64,000 bases of DNA from Gordonia sp. PDNC005. GTDB lineage: Bacteria; Actinomycetota; Actinomycetes; Mycobacteriales; Mycobacteriaceae. The position numbers were made by a program, and so were the translations under genes. Every line of letters starts with the position of its first letter. Position 1 is the stretch's first letter. Below, one piece after another: positions 52,992 to 61,528 of the stretch. The stretch covers positions 1,984,001 through 2,048,000 of the forward strand of contig NZ_CP070351.1 in the NCBI RefSeq assembly GCF_016919385.1, read 5' to 3'. The notes beneath the pieces were generated by a model. That model worked only from the letters and a program-made list of their open reading frames with translations. It ran no database searches and had not been told where the DNA came from.

Positions 52992-55145
52992 TCACTTTAT
53001 GCCCGCGGCGTCCATTCCGCGCAGTTCCTTCTTCAAATCGGCGATCTCGTCGCGGAGTCGGCCTGCGAGTTCGAACTGCAGATCGCGCGCCGCATTCATC
53101 ATCTGGTCGGTGAGTTCATGCACCAGATCGGCGAGCTCTGCGCGAGGCATCGACGACGTGTCGCGCTGTTCGTACACTCCCGCACTGACCGACTTCGACA
53201 CCTCCCCCTGTGCACGGCGACCGCGGCTCGCGTTCCGCCCCGACCCGCCGACATCCACCGTGTCTTCCGCTTCGGCGTACACGGTGTCGAGGATGTCGGC
53301 GATCTTCTTCCGAAGCGGCTGAGGATCGACGCCCTTCTCTTTGTTGTAGGCGATCTGCTTGGCACGGCGACGATCCGTCTCTTCGATGGCGTTCTGCATC
53401 GAGTCGGTGATCTTGTCGGCATACATGTGGACTTGACCCGACACGTTTCGCGCGGCGCGGCCGATGGTCTGGATCAACGACGTCGTGGAGCGCAGGAAGC
53501 CCTCCTTGTCGGCGTCGAGGATCGCGACTAGCGACACTTCGGGGAGGTCGAGACCCTCACGAAGCAGGTTGATCCCGACGAGCACGTCGTATTCACCGCT
53601 GCGGAGCTGCCGAAGGAGTTCCACACGACGCAGAGTGTCGACCTCCGAGTGCAGATAGCGGACTCGGATCCCGAGTTCGAGAAGGTAGTCCGTGAGGTCC
53701 TCGGACATCTTCTTGGTCAGAGTCGTGACGAGCACACGTTCGTCACGAGCCGTCCGCTCACGGATCTCGTGGACCAGATCGTCGATCTGCCCCTTGGTCG
53801 GCTTCACCACGATCTCCGGATCGAGCAGTCCCGTCGGTCGGATCACCTGCTCCACGAACTGGCCGCCCGACTGGCCGAGTTCGTAGGGCCCCGGAGTCGC
53901 CGACAGGTACACCGTCTGCCCGATGCGGTCGACGAACTCGTCCCAGGTGAGCGGTCGGTTGTCGACCGCCGACGGGAGTCGGAAGCCGAACTCGACGAGG
54001 TTCCGCTTGCGCGACATGTCGCCTTCGTACATCGCCCCGATCTGCGGCACCGTCACGTGCGACTCGTCGATCACGAGAAGGAAGTCGTCCGGAAAGTAGT
54101 CGATCAGGGTGGCGGGCGCGGTTCCCGGGCCGCGGCCGTCGATGTGCCGCGAATAGTTCTCGATGCCGGAGCAGAAGCCGACCTGCCGCATCATCTCCAG
54201 GTCGTACGACGTGCGCATGCGCAGACGCTGGGCTTCGAGCAGCTTCCCCTTGGCCTCGAGGTCGGCGAGCCGTTCTTCGAGTTCTTTCTCGATGCTCGCC
54301 ATCGCCTTCTCCATGCGCTCCGGCCCGGCGACATAGTGGGTGGCCGGGAAGATGCGCAGCGAGTCGACCTGCCGGACGACGTCGCCGGTGAGCGGATGAA
54401 GGTAGTACAGAGACTCCACCTCGTCGCCGAAGAACTCGATCCGGATCGCGAGTTCCTCGTACGACGGGATGATCTCCACGGTGTCTCCGCGCACGCGGAA
54501 ACCGCCGCGCGTGAACGACATGTCGTTCCGGGTGTACTGCACGTCGACGAGAAGTCGGAGCAGAGCGTCTCGATCGATCGTCTGCCCCACCTCGAGCTCG
54601 ACGGACCGGTCGAGATACGACTGCGGAGTGCCCAGACCGTAGATGCACGACACCGACGCGACCACCACAACATCGCGCCGCGACAGCAGACTCGACGTCG
54701 CCGAGTGGCGAAGACGTTCGACGTCGTCGTTGATCGAGCTGTCCTTCTCGATGTAGGTGTCGGTCTGCGCGATGTACGCCTCGGGTTGGTAGTAGTCGTA
54801 ATACGAGACGAAGTACTCGACGGCGTTGTTGGGCAGCATGTCGCGCAGTTCGTTGGCGAGCTGCGCGGCGAGCGTCTTGTTCGGGGCCATGACCAGCGTC
54901 GGGCGTTGCACACGCTCAATCAGCCACGCGGTGGTGGCCGATTTACCGGTGCCGGTGGCGCCGAGCAGGACGATGTCCTTCTCGCCCGCCGTCAGACGAT
55001 TCTCGAGGTCCGCGATGGCGGTGGGCTGATCACCCGCGGGCTCGTACTCGCTGACGACGACGAAGTCGGCTCCCGACCGCTCGATGTCGCCGACGGGCCG
55101 GAACTCCGAGTGTGCGACGATCGGCCGCTCTGCTGCGAATGCCAT
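52992..55145 (-). CDS. uvrB: Excinuclease ABC subunit B
   Basis: 717 residues from [17 protein letters not shown]. Walker [17 protein letters not shown]; the damage-probing beta-hairpin is [20 protein letters not shown]; helicase motifs include [11 protein letters not shown] and [20 protein letters not shown]. The C-terminal UVR domain ([20 protein letters not shown]) contacts UvrC. The longer frame to 55229 has no similarity. A 159-base spacer to the stress-protein gene has no obvious feature. Confidence 0.97.
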   Translation of the reverse strand: MAFAAERPIVAHSEFRPVGDIERSGADFVVVSEYEPAGDQPTAIADLENRLTAGEKDIVLLGATGTGKSATTAWLIERVQRPTLVMAPNKTLAAQLANELRDMLPNNAVEYFVSYYDYYQPEAYIAQTDTYIEKDSSINDDVERLRHSATSSLLSRRDVVVVASVSCIYGLGTPQSYLDRSVELEVGQTIDRDALLRLLVDVQYTRNDMSFTRGGFRVRGDTVEIIPSYEELAIRIEFFGDEVESLYYLHPLTGDVVRQVDSLRIFPATHYVAGPERMEKAMASIEKELEERLADLEAKGKLLEAQRLRMRTSYDLEMMRQVGFCSGIENYSRHIDGRGPGTAPATLIDYFPDDFLLVIDESHVTVPQIGAMYEGDMSRKRNLVEFGFRLPSAVDNRPLTWDEFVDRIGQTVYLSATPGPYELGQSGGQFVEQVIRPTGLLDPEIVVKPTKGQIDDLVHEIRERTARDERVLVTTLTKKMSEDLTDYLLELGIRVRYLHSEVDTLRRVELLRQLRSGEYDVLVGINLLREGLDLPEVSLVAILDADKEGFLRSTTSLIQTIGRAARNVSGQVHMYADKITDSMQNAIEETDRRRAKQIAYNKEKGVDPQPLRKKIADILDTVYAEAEDTVDVGGSGRNASRGRRAQGEVSKSVSAGVYEQRDTSSMPRAELADLVHELTDQMMNAARDLQFELAGRLRDEIADLKKELRGMDAAGIK

Positions 55146-55286
55146 GAGTCCAGCGTAGACATCCCCTCTGACATTTTCGTTTCGGCCGACTTCGTTCCTG
55201 TGACGGCCGCCGGTTTCAGCACGCGGCACCGCGTCAGCTGTTCCAATAGGTGAGGATCACAGTCCCGACCAGCCCAGGGAGCCACG

Positions 55287-55757
55287 ATGACCGACACCAC
55301 CAAGATCACCCCCGAATCGACCCCGCGGCCCGGGGTCTCCCGCCGAGCCCTGCTCGTCGCGGCGCCGATAGCCGTGGCCGCGGTCGGCGTAGGAGTCGCA
55401 GCGTGTGGCAGCGACGACTCGTCGACCACGAGCGACGCATCAACCACCCCCGCCGACACCGGCACCAGTGGCGCATCCGGAGCCGACGTCCTCGCATCGA
55501 CGACTGACGTACCCGTCGGCGGTGCGAGAGTTGTCGGAGACGTAGTCGTGACTCAGGCTACGGCCGGAGCATTCGCCGCGTTCTCGACCCGCTGTCCTCA
55601 CATGGGCTGCGCCGTCGCACCGAAGGACGGCACGCTCGACTGCCCGTGCCACGGCAGCGAATTCAAACTCGACGGGTCCCTGGTCAAAGGCCCGGCGACG
55701 ACTGGACTGACCGCTGTTCCGGTGAAGGTCAACGGGACCGACATCGTCAAAGCCTGA
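55287..55757 (+). CDS. Rieske [2Fe-2S] lipoprotein
   Basis: 156 residues. A twin-arginine-like signal (SRRALLVAAPIAVAAVGVG) runs into a lipobox, VGVAAC-GS, then a Ser/Thr/Asp-rich linker. The Rieske domain has both cluster motifs, CPHMGC and CPCHGSEFKLDGS, so a 2Fe-2S cluster held by two Cys and two His is expected. The two extra Cys can form the usual disulfide. It stands alone, away from cytochrome bc1 genes, and resembles small exported Rieske proteins of actinobacteria whose partners are not known. Confidence 0.9.
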   Translation: MTDTTKITPESTPRPGVSRRALLVAAPIAVAAVGVGVAACGSDDSSTTSDASTTPADTGTSGASGADVLASTTDVPVGGARVVGDVVVTQATAGAFAAFSTRCPHMGCAVAPKDGTLDCPCHGSEFKLDGSLVKGPATTGLTAVPVKVNGTDIVKA

Positions 55758-55811
55758 TCGTCACCACCCGATGGCCGCGCTTCTCGGAGCGAGCGCCCGT
55801 ATGGTCAGCCA

Positions 55812-56339
55812 ATGACGGTCCACGACATGCACCCGCCCAAACGGGAGGTGTTCAACGTTCCCGCGATGACGAACACCGACAACAAGGGTTTCGTCCGGCC
55901 CGTGGAGGTGTACCGCGAGACGCCGTACGGCCTGTACATGTCGCGAACCGCCGACCATCCGAGGTTCGACCACCTCGAACTGTGGCTGCTGCCTGCGCTC
56001 GGACTTCGAGCGAACATCTTCCACTTCACCGACGGGTACCGCCCGGGTCAGCGCCTGTACCTCGACATCGGCGAGTTCATCGGTCCCGACGACGCCGGGC
56101 GCTGGCACTCGACCGACTGGTACCTAGACCTCGTCGACACCATCGGTGCGCCACTTGAACTGATCGACGTCGACGAGCTGTTCGACGCGCACGCTGCCGG
56201 TCACCTCACGACCGCACAGTGCGAAGCGGCGGTACTCATCGCGACGCGGACGATGACCGGTGTTGCAGCCGTCGGCGATGTGCAGGCCTGGCTGGATGCA
56301 CAGGTCGGTGAACGCCTCACCTGGCTCGATCGACGTTAA
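55812..56339 (+). CDS. DUF402 (FomD-like) protein
   Basis: 175 residues. [21 protein letters not shown] precedes the DUF402 core: [27 protein letters not shown] and [14 protein letters not shown] with acidic metal-binding residues. Family members include FomD and nucleoside-phosphate phosphohydrolases; the substrate here is unknown. It follows the Rieske gene by 54 bases on the same strand and precedes the proline-rich gene by 23, so these may be co-transcribed. Confidence 0.82.
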   Translation: MTVHDMHPPKREVFNVPAMTNTDNKGFVRPVEVYRETPYGLYMSRTADHPRFDHLELWLLPALGLRANIFHFTDGYRPGQRLYLDIGEFIGPDDAGRWHSTDWYLDLVDTIGAPLELIDVDELFDAHAAGHLTTAQCEAAVLIATRTMTGVAAVGDVQAWLDAQVGERLTWLDRR

Positions 56340-56362
56340 GCAGGCATGCCAGACTCGGACAC

Positions 56363-57304
56363 ATGACGACGCCGCCTCATGGAGGGCCGTACCCTCAGCA
56401 GCCGAATCCGCAGCAGCCGGGGAACTACGACCAGACACAAATCGGTCAACCGGCCTTCGGGCAACCGTCGACTCCGCAGGGCCCGGGTCCGCAGGGAGCG
56501 CAGGGGCCGCAGCAGGTGTACGGTCAGCCGCCCGCTTACGGTCAGAACCCGTTCAGCCAGCCGACCGGCGGACAGGCCCCCTATGGGCAACCCCCGTACG
56601 GACAGCAGCAGTACGGCCAGAGCCCGCACGGGCAGCCTCCGTTTCAACAGCCCCCGACGCCGCAGAACAGTTCGACGCGCATCGTCATCGCCGTCGTGGC
56701 CGTCATGGCAGTCATCGCTTTCGGCGGTCTGGCATTCCTGGTCTTCGGCAGCGGTGACGACAAGAAGCCCACCGACGCGGCGGCCTCATCGTCGTCGACC
56801 ACGCCGTTCACACTTCCCACGTCGACGACCGGAGACGGGACGACGGTCGATTCGAGCCCGGTCGGCTCGTGCATCACAGTCCGCGGCTCCACGTCGGTCA
56901 CCACTGAGTCGGCGAGTTGCAGCTCCAGCCGTCCGACGTTCATCGTGGCGGCGAAACTCTCCACCAGCCGGGGGTGCGACGCAGCGAAGTACCCGTTCTC
57001 GGTGACCGAGTACAGCTCTCGCGGCCGCGACAACGTGATGTGCCTGGTCCCGAACTACCAGGTGGGGACCTGTTACACGCAGTCGCAGTTCTCAGTGGGA
57101 ATCTCTCTCGAGACGGTGTCGTGCAGCCAGGATTCGACGACGAACACCACGAACTTCAAGATCACCGAGCGGTCCGAGTCGAGCTCGGTTCCGGATTGCT
57201 CGGACTCCGACAAACAGCGGAGCGACACGTTCACCATCCGTACGTCACCTGCGCGAAAGCTGACCATCTGCCGCGAGATCCTCGGCGACTACGTGTGGAA
57301 GTGA
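56363..57304 (+). CDS. Proline-rich membrane protein with an external eight-Cys domain (first copy)
   Basis: 313 residues. A Pro/Gln/Gly-rich cytosolic arm (about 1-100, with YGQPP-type repeats) is followed by one membrane helix ([22 protein letters not shown], about 107-128), a Ser/Thr linker and an external domain (about 165-313). The domain has eight Cys in two halves of four: GSC, SC, GC, MC, then GTC, SC, DC, IC. It resembles LppU/Rv2507-type proteins. It is about 60% identical in the domain to the next gene by eye. Function unknown. Confidence 0.83.
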   Translation: MTTPPHGGPYPQQPNPQQPGNYDQTQIGQPAFGQPSTPQGPGPQGAQGPQQVYGQPPAYGQNPFSQPTGGQAPYGQPPYGQQQYGQSPHGQPPFQQPPTPQNSSTRIVIAVVAVMAVIAFGGLAFLVFGSGDDKKPTDAAASSSSTTPFTLPTSTTGDGTTVDSSPVGSCITVRGSTSVTTESASCSSSRPTFIVAAKLSTSRGCDAAKYPFSVTEYSSRGRDNVMCLVPNYQVGTCYTQSQFSVGISLETVSCSQDSTTNTTNFKITERSESSSVPDCSDSDKQRSDTFTIRTSPARKLTICREILGDYVWK

Positions 57305-57418
57305 GCCAGTTCACGCCGTGACGCGGGCCGTCGGGCGGACTCGGCGCACAGCGTCCACCGAACGTATGTCACACTTTGACGGAATCTCTCATCTGTCTCA
57401 CAGGAAAGTCCGCCAAGA

Positions 57419-58261
57419 ATGACGACGCCTCCTCCCGGCCAGCCAGGCCAGCCCGCTCCCGGAAACCCGTTCGGCGCTCAGGGCCAGCCGGTTCCCCAGC
57501 AGCCCGGCCAGCCGGTGTACGGCCAGCAGCCGCCCCAGCCCGCACAGCCCTACGGCGCCCAGCCCGGTCAGCCCCAGCCCGGTCAGCAGCCCTACGGCGC
57601 CCAGCCGGGTCAGCCTCAACAGGGACAGCCGGGCGGCTATGCTCCCGTCGCCGGCGGCACCGACTACGCAGCGGGCGCACCGCAGGCCCCGCGTCCGAAT
57701 CCGCTTCTGCGCATCCTCAAGTTCGTCGGACCGATCATCGCTGTGATCGCGATCATCGCCATCGCAACGCAGGTCTTCGGCGACAAGGACAGCGGCACGT
57801 CCGTGGAGTCGAGCCCGGTCGGCTCCTGCCTCACGGTGGAGGGCACGACATCTGTCACGACCAAGGCAATCGACTGCAGCACGACCGACCCGTCGTTCAT
57901 CGTCGGGGCCAAGCTGGACAACAGCGACGCTTGCGAGAGCGCAAACTACGAGTTCTCCGTCACCGAGTACGGCAACGGCGCCAGCGACAAGGTCTTGTGC
58001 CTGATCCCGAACTACCAGGTCGGTACGTGCTACACCCAGTCGAGCTTCTCTATCGGCATCGAACTGAAGACGGTGGCGTGTTCCGAGGAGTCGACCATGT
58101 CGACGACGAACTTCAAGATCACCGAACGCAGCGAGACCGGTTCCGTCCCGAACTGCACTGATTCGGACACGCAACGAAGCGACACGTTCAACATCCAGGC
58201 CGACCCGGCCCGTCAGATGACGATCTGCCGCGAGATCCTGGGCGACTACACCTGGAAGTAG
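57419..58261 (+). CDS. Proline-rich membrane protein with an external eight-Cys domain (second copy)
   Basis: 280 residues. Same layout as the preceding gene: a Pro/Gln/Gly arm (about 1-95), one membrane helix (FVGPIIAVIAIIAIATQVF) and an external domain (about 130-280) with all eight Cys conserved, ending GDYTWK against GDYVWK. The linker is much shorter. The ATG has AGGAAAG about 10 bases upstream, and the 114-base spacer includes TTGACG, a possible -35, so it may have its own promoter. A local gene duplication with divergence in the arm is the likely origin. Confidence 0.83.
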   Translation: MTTPPPGQPGQPAPGNPFGAQGQPVPQQPGQPVYGQQPPQPAQPYGAQPGQPQPGQQPYGAQPGQPQQGQPGGYAPVAGGTDYAAGAPQAPRPNPLLRILKFVGPIIAVIAIIAIATQVFGDKDSGTSVESSPVGSCLTVEGTTSVTTKAIDCSTTDPSFIVGAKLDNSDACESANYEFSVTEYGNGASDKVLCLIPNYQVGTCYTQSSFSIGIELKTVACSEESTMSTTNFKITERSETGSVPNCTDSDTQRSDTFNIQADPARQMTICREILGDYTWK

Positions 58262-58284
58262 TTCGACGGCATCACCTCTTCAGA

Positions 58285-58314
58285 ACCGCCTCGGCCGCCA
58301 TTGGCCGGGGCGGT
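58285..58314. terminator. Terminator between the second proline-rich gene and the TetR gene
   Basis: A 12-bp stem (58285-58296 and 58303-58314, one G-U type pair) with a 6-base loop, GC-rich, between convergent genes and 5 bases before the TetR stop. No T-run. Confidence 0.65.
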
Positions 58315-58318
58315 CCTG

Positions 58319-59068
58319 TCATCTCCGGGCCAGACCGGCGATGAGCGCGGTGAGACCGAAGTCGTAGGCGTGATCGGCGTTGCCCGGTCCAGAGAAGAGT
58401 TGGCCGACAGTTGTTCCGACCCGCGATGAGATCGGGTACGCCCCGGGTGGCATGGCGTCGGCGAGCGCCGGTCCGGCGATCTGCCACCACTGCTCGTCGT
58501 CGAGTCCGGATGCCGCGTGCTCGGACATCTGGTGGATCCTCATCCGCGCGTTACCGGTCGCGAAGGATCGCAGCGCGGCGATGACGGCGTCGAGGGTCAC
58601 GTCGTCCACCTCGATGTCGCCGTACGCGCGTGTGAGAGCGGCGAGTTGTTGTTCGTACCGCCGCGACGATCCGGGGCCCGGAACCGGTCGCCACGCCGGA
58701 ACGTCGACTAGCCACGGGTGCCGCAGCAGTTCATCGCGGTACTGGTGTGCGATCAGTCGCATGCATTCGGCCAGGTCGAGGCCCAGGTCGATGTCGGAGG
58801 CTTCGAAGGCGACGGCGTCGACCATCAGTGCAACGAGCACGTCGCGGTTCGGCACGTACGTGTACAGGCTCATCGGTTTGAGACCGACACGTGCTGCCAG
58901 CGAACGCATCGACAAGTGCGCCAGTCCGTCGGAGTCGGCGAGGTCTATGGCGGCTCGCACCAGATCGTCGACGCTCGTACGCCTTCCCGGACCGGACCTG
59001 GGCCCAGTCGCTTCTCGTCGCCAAAGCAGGTCGACGGTGCGTCCGACGTTGTGGTCGTGATCGGCCAC
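58319..59068 (-). CDS. TetR-family transcriptional regulator
   Basis: 249 residues from GTG at 59068 (VADHDHNVGRTVD) with AAGGAG 5 bases upstream. The N-terminal helix-turn-helix is at about 33-80: VDDLVRAAIDLADSDGLAHL then SMRSLAARVGLKPMSLYTYV. The large C-terminal domain (about 90-249) is of the tetracycline-repressor-like C-terminal type and should bind a small ligand. It is transcribed away from the SNF2 gene, and two matched palindromes lie between them, so it most likely represses both itself and the SNF2-SWIM operon. The ligand is unknown. Confidence 0.9.
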   Translation of the reverse strand: MADHDHNVGRTVDLLWRREATGPRSGPGRRTSVDDLVRAAIDLADSDGLAHLSMRSLAARVGLKPMSLYTYVPNRDVLVALMVDAVAFEASDIDLGLDLAECMRLIAHQYRDELLRHPWLVDVPAWRPVPGPGSSRRYEQQLAALTRAYGDIEVDDVTLDAVIAALRSFATGNARMRIHQMSEHAASGLDDEQWWQIAGPALADAMPPGAYPISSRVGTTVGQLFSGPGNADHAYDFGLTALIAGLARR

Positions 59069-59100
59069 GGGGCTCCTTCCGGCGAGCTTGCAGACATACA

Positions 59101-59138
59101 CCGTAAGGCGTACGGTGTCTATTCCGTACAGCATACGG
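59101..59138. promoter_or_regulatory. Twin TetR operators, CCGTA-N5-TACGG
   Basis: Two perfect palindromes with the same arms: CCGTA-AGGCG-TACGG at 59101-59115 and CCGTA-CAGCA-TACGG at 59124-59138, 23 bp apart. The first extends to ACACCGTA/TACGGTGT (59098-59118). The spacers differ while the arms are identical, which is what selection for protein binding would leave. Confidence 0.82.
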
Positions 59139-59168
59139 CATCTGCTCGGCCGACCCGGAGGAAGACCA

Positions 59169-60941
59169 CTGCCTGCTTCGACGACTCATTCGCACGCCAC
59201 ATACCTGATCGATCGCCACGTGTTCGCAGTCTGGACGGGTGAACCACCCGCCGCAGACTCACCCACTCTTCGGATGCCTGTCCCCGTCGGCTACGGCAGG
59301 GACACGACGTTGGCGGCGACTGAACTCGCGCATCAGATCGTTGATGTTGCCGACCTGCCACCCGGCGACACCGCGTCGCTCCGGGCGTGGCGTGAGCTTC
59401 GGGCCGACCCCTCGGGAGACGTCGTGCTGCCCGCCGCAGCACACGCGGTTCTCAACGCGGTAGGCGACGCCGTCGTCTCCGCGGACTACGCGCGCCAGAC
59501 GTTCGCGGCGACCGTTGAGGTCGAAGCGAGGCTCATCGAGCGACTCACTGCCGACCTCCGCGCCTACCAGGTCCGTGGGATCTCGTGGTTGGACGAGGTG
59601 TGCGGCGACGGAGGCGGCATCCTCGCCGACGAGATGGGGTTGGGTAAGACTCTCCAGTCGATCGGGCACCTCGCACTGTCGGTGTCGGGGCCTGCGCTGG
59701 TCGTCGGCCCGACGGGGCTGGTCACCAACTGGCTGCGCGAGATCGCGCGATGGGCGCCGGACGCCTTACGTGCCGTCGACTATCGTGGCGGCGATCTCCC
59801 GGAACTCGGCGGGGATGTCCCGACCGTGGTCGTCACCGGGTATCCGACGCTGCGGAGGCACACCGACGCATTGGCAGCCGTCGAATGGTCGCGGGTGATC
59901 TTCGACGAAGCGCAAGCGTTGAAGAACTCCCGCACTCAGGTGTCGAAGGCGGCACGACGCCTTCGGGCCGACGCGACGATCGCGCTGACGGGCACCCCTG
60001 TCGAGAACAGTCTCGACGAGCTCTGGTCGCTCTTGAATCTGGTCGCTCCCACCGAGTTCGGCAATCGGGCATTGTTCCGGCGACGGTATGCCGCGCCCAT
60101 TCAGGCGGGATCGTCTGAGGCGAAACTGCGGATGCACGATGCGATCTCCGGACGCGTCCTCCGGCGGACCAAGTCGGACGTCGCAGCGAGCCTCGGACCG
60201 AAGATCCACACAGATATCGAGTGCGACTTGTCGAGCGAGCAGGCGAGGCTGTACGACGCGATCCTCGATCAGGCGTCGAACGACGGCTTCGGAGACGGCA
60301 TCGGCCGACGCGGCGCGATTCTTGCAGCCCTCACCAAGTTGAAGCAGGTCTGCAACCACCCGATGCTCGCGGGAGCGGGCCGGCCCGGCGACGTGGACGG
60401 CCGTTCCGGCAAACTCGACGTCGCGACCGACATCGTCGTCACGAACCTCGAGAACGACTCGCCCACGGTTGTGTTCACTCAGTACCGGGAGACCGGCGAT
60501 CTGTTGGCCTCTCACTTCGGCTCGGTTCTCGACGCCCGAGTTCCGTTTCTCCACGGCGGCCTGTCTCGTGCCGAACGCGATCGGATTGTCGACGACTACC
60601 AGGCCGGACGCGGCTGCGGTGTGCTCGTCGCGAGCCTGAAGGCTGCAGGCACCGGTCTCACGCTCACTCGCGCGGCCGACGTCATCCACTTCGACCGCTG
60701 GTGGAATCCCGCGGTCGAAGCTCAGGCGACGGACCGTGTCCATCGGATCGGCCAGGACCGCGTCGTCACCGTCACCACACTCACGACCGCGGGCACCGTC
60801 GAAGAACACATCGCGGCGATGCACGACCGCAAGTCGGCGCTTGATCTCGACGCCGATGCGGGCGCGCTGGCGGTGTTGACCGAGCTGTCCGACGAGAAGC
60901 TGATCGAGGTGCTGCGCCGCAACCGAGAGGAGACCGCATGA
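59169..60941 (+). CDS. SNF2-family DNA translocase/helicase
   Basis: 590 residues, read from CTG at 59169 ((M)PASTTHSHATYLIDRH), which is 6 bases after GGAGGA. The frame continues back to a TTG at 59088 but that would place both TetR operators inside the gene. Helicase motifs: Walker A ILADEMGLGKTLQSIGHLAL, DEAQ box IFDEAQALKNSRTQV, LTGTPVENSLDELWSL. The C-terminal lobe has VVFTQYRETGDLLASHFG and ATDRVHRIGQDRVVTV. A bacterial RapA/HepA-like Swi2/Snf2 enzyme; short, because the N-terminal part is only about 130 residues. Coupled to the SWIM gene by an ATGA overlap. Confidence 0.9.
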   Translation: MPASTTHSHATYLIDRHVFAVWTGEPPAADSPTLRMPVPVGYGRDTTLAATELAHQIVDVADLPPGDTASLRAWRELRADPSGDVVLPAAAHAVLNAVGDAVVSADYARQTFAATVEVEARLIERLTADLRAYQVRGISWLDEVCGDGGGILADEMGLGKTLQSIGHLALSVSGPALVVGPTGLVTNWLREIARWAPDALRAVDYRGGDLPELGGDVPTVVVTGYPTLRRHTDALAAVEWSRVIFDEAQALKNSRTQVSKAARRLRADATIALTGTPVENSLDELWSLLNLVAPTEFGNRALFRRRYAAPIQAGSSEAKLRMHDAISGRVLRRTKSDVAASLGPKIHTDIECDLSSEQARLYDAILDQASNDGFGDGIGRRGAILAALTKLKQVCNHPMLAGAGRPGDVDGRSGKLDVATDIVVTNLENDSPTVVFTQYRETGDLLASHFGSVLDARVPFLHGGLSRAERDRIVDDYQAGRGCGVLVASLKAAGTGLTLTRAADVIHFDRWWNPAVEAQATDRVHRIGQDRVVTVTTLTTAGTVEEHIAAMHDRKSALDLDADAGALAVLTELSDEKLIEVLRRNREETA

Positions 60942-61477
60942 CCAACGTCAGCGCCGAATACGGCTACACCGTGTGGGGTCGGGACTTCCTCCGGGTGGTG
61001 GAGCCGACGAGCATCACCAAACCGGAACCGATGCTCCCCCGCGCACGCAGCCTGGCACGGAACTCCGTCAGCGGCGTCGTCGTCGACGGCAGGCACGTGC
61101 GCGGAACCATCGCCCGCGGTGGTACAGCGTCGGTCGCGTACCTGGAGTTCGCACCGATGGACCGTGCGCCCGCAGAAGCCTTGGCGGCCGTCGTCGGATC
61201 GGCTCCGACAGCGTCGGCCCTCACCGAGCAAGCACACGACACGATCGTGGGCACACCCGAACTCGCCGTCGTCGACTGCTCGTGCAAAGCCCGGACCGCG
61301 CGGTGCATCCACGTCCTGACGCTTCTGTACGAGACCGTCAGGCGGGTTGACGAGGATCCTCGGATCGCGTTGCAACTGAGGGGATTCCACGACTCCGTCG
61401 ACGCACCCCCGGAGTCGGAGGCGGTTCCGCGCTGGACTCCCCTCTCCGCCCTCGACCCGGCCGCCTTCTACGGCTGA
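60938..61477 (+). CDS. SWIM zinc-finger protein
   Basis: 179 residues. The SWIM motif is near residue 105: VVDCSCKARTARCIHVLTLL (CxC...CxH), a predicted zinc-binding, DNA- or protein-binding element. The N-terminal YGYTVWGRDFLRVVEPTS is typical of SWIM proteins paired with SNF2 helicases in bacteria. The start overlaps the helicase stop by four bases, so the two are made together and probably form a complex. The C-terminal tail (ESEAVPRWTPLSALDPAAF) is unknown. Confidence 0.9.
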   Translation: MTNVSAEYGYTVWGRDFLRVVEPTSITKPEPMLPRARSLARNSVSGVVVDGRHVRGTIARGGTASVAYLEFAPMDRAPAEALAAVVGSAPTASALTEQAHDTIVGTPELAVVDCSCKARTARCIHVLTLLYETVRRVDEDPRIALQLRGFHDSVDAPPESEAVPRWTPLSALDPAAFYG

Positions 61478-61482
61478 CCGTC

Positions 61483-61527
61483 TGTGCCGTTGATCGTGAC
61501 CACTATGTGGTCACGATCAACGGCACA
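61483..61527. terminator. Very long terminator hairpin between the SWIM and propeller genes
   Basis: A perfect 21-bp inverted repeat (61483-61503 and 61507-61527) with a 3-base loop, between convergent genes 5 bases after one stop and 1 base before the other. The plus side is followed by GTCACTTG, with no T-run. Confidence 0.8.
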
Positions 61528-61528
61528 G

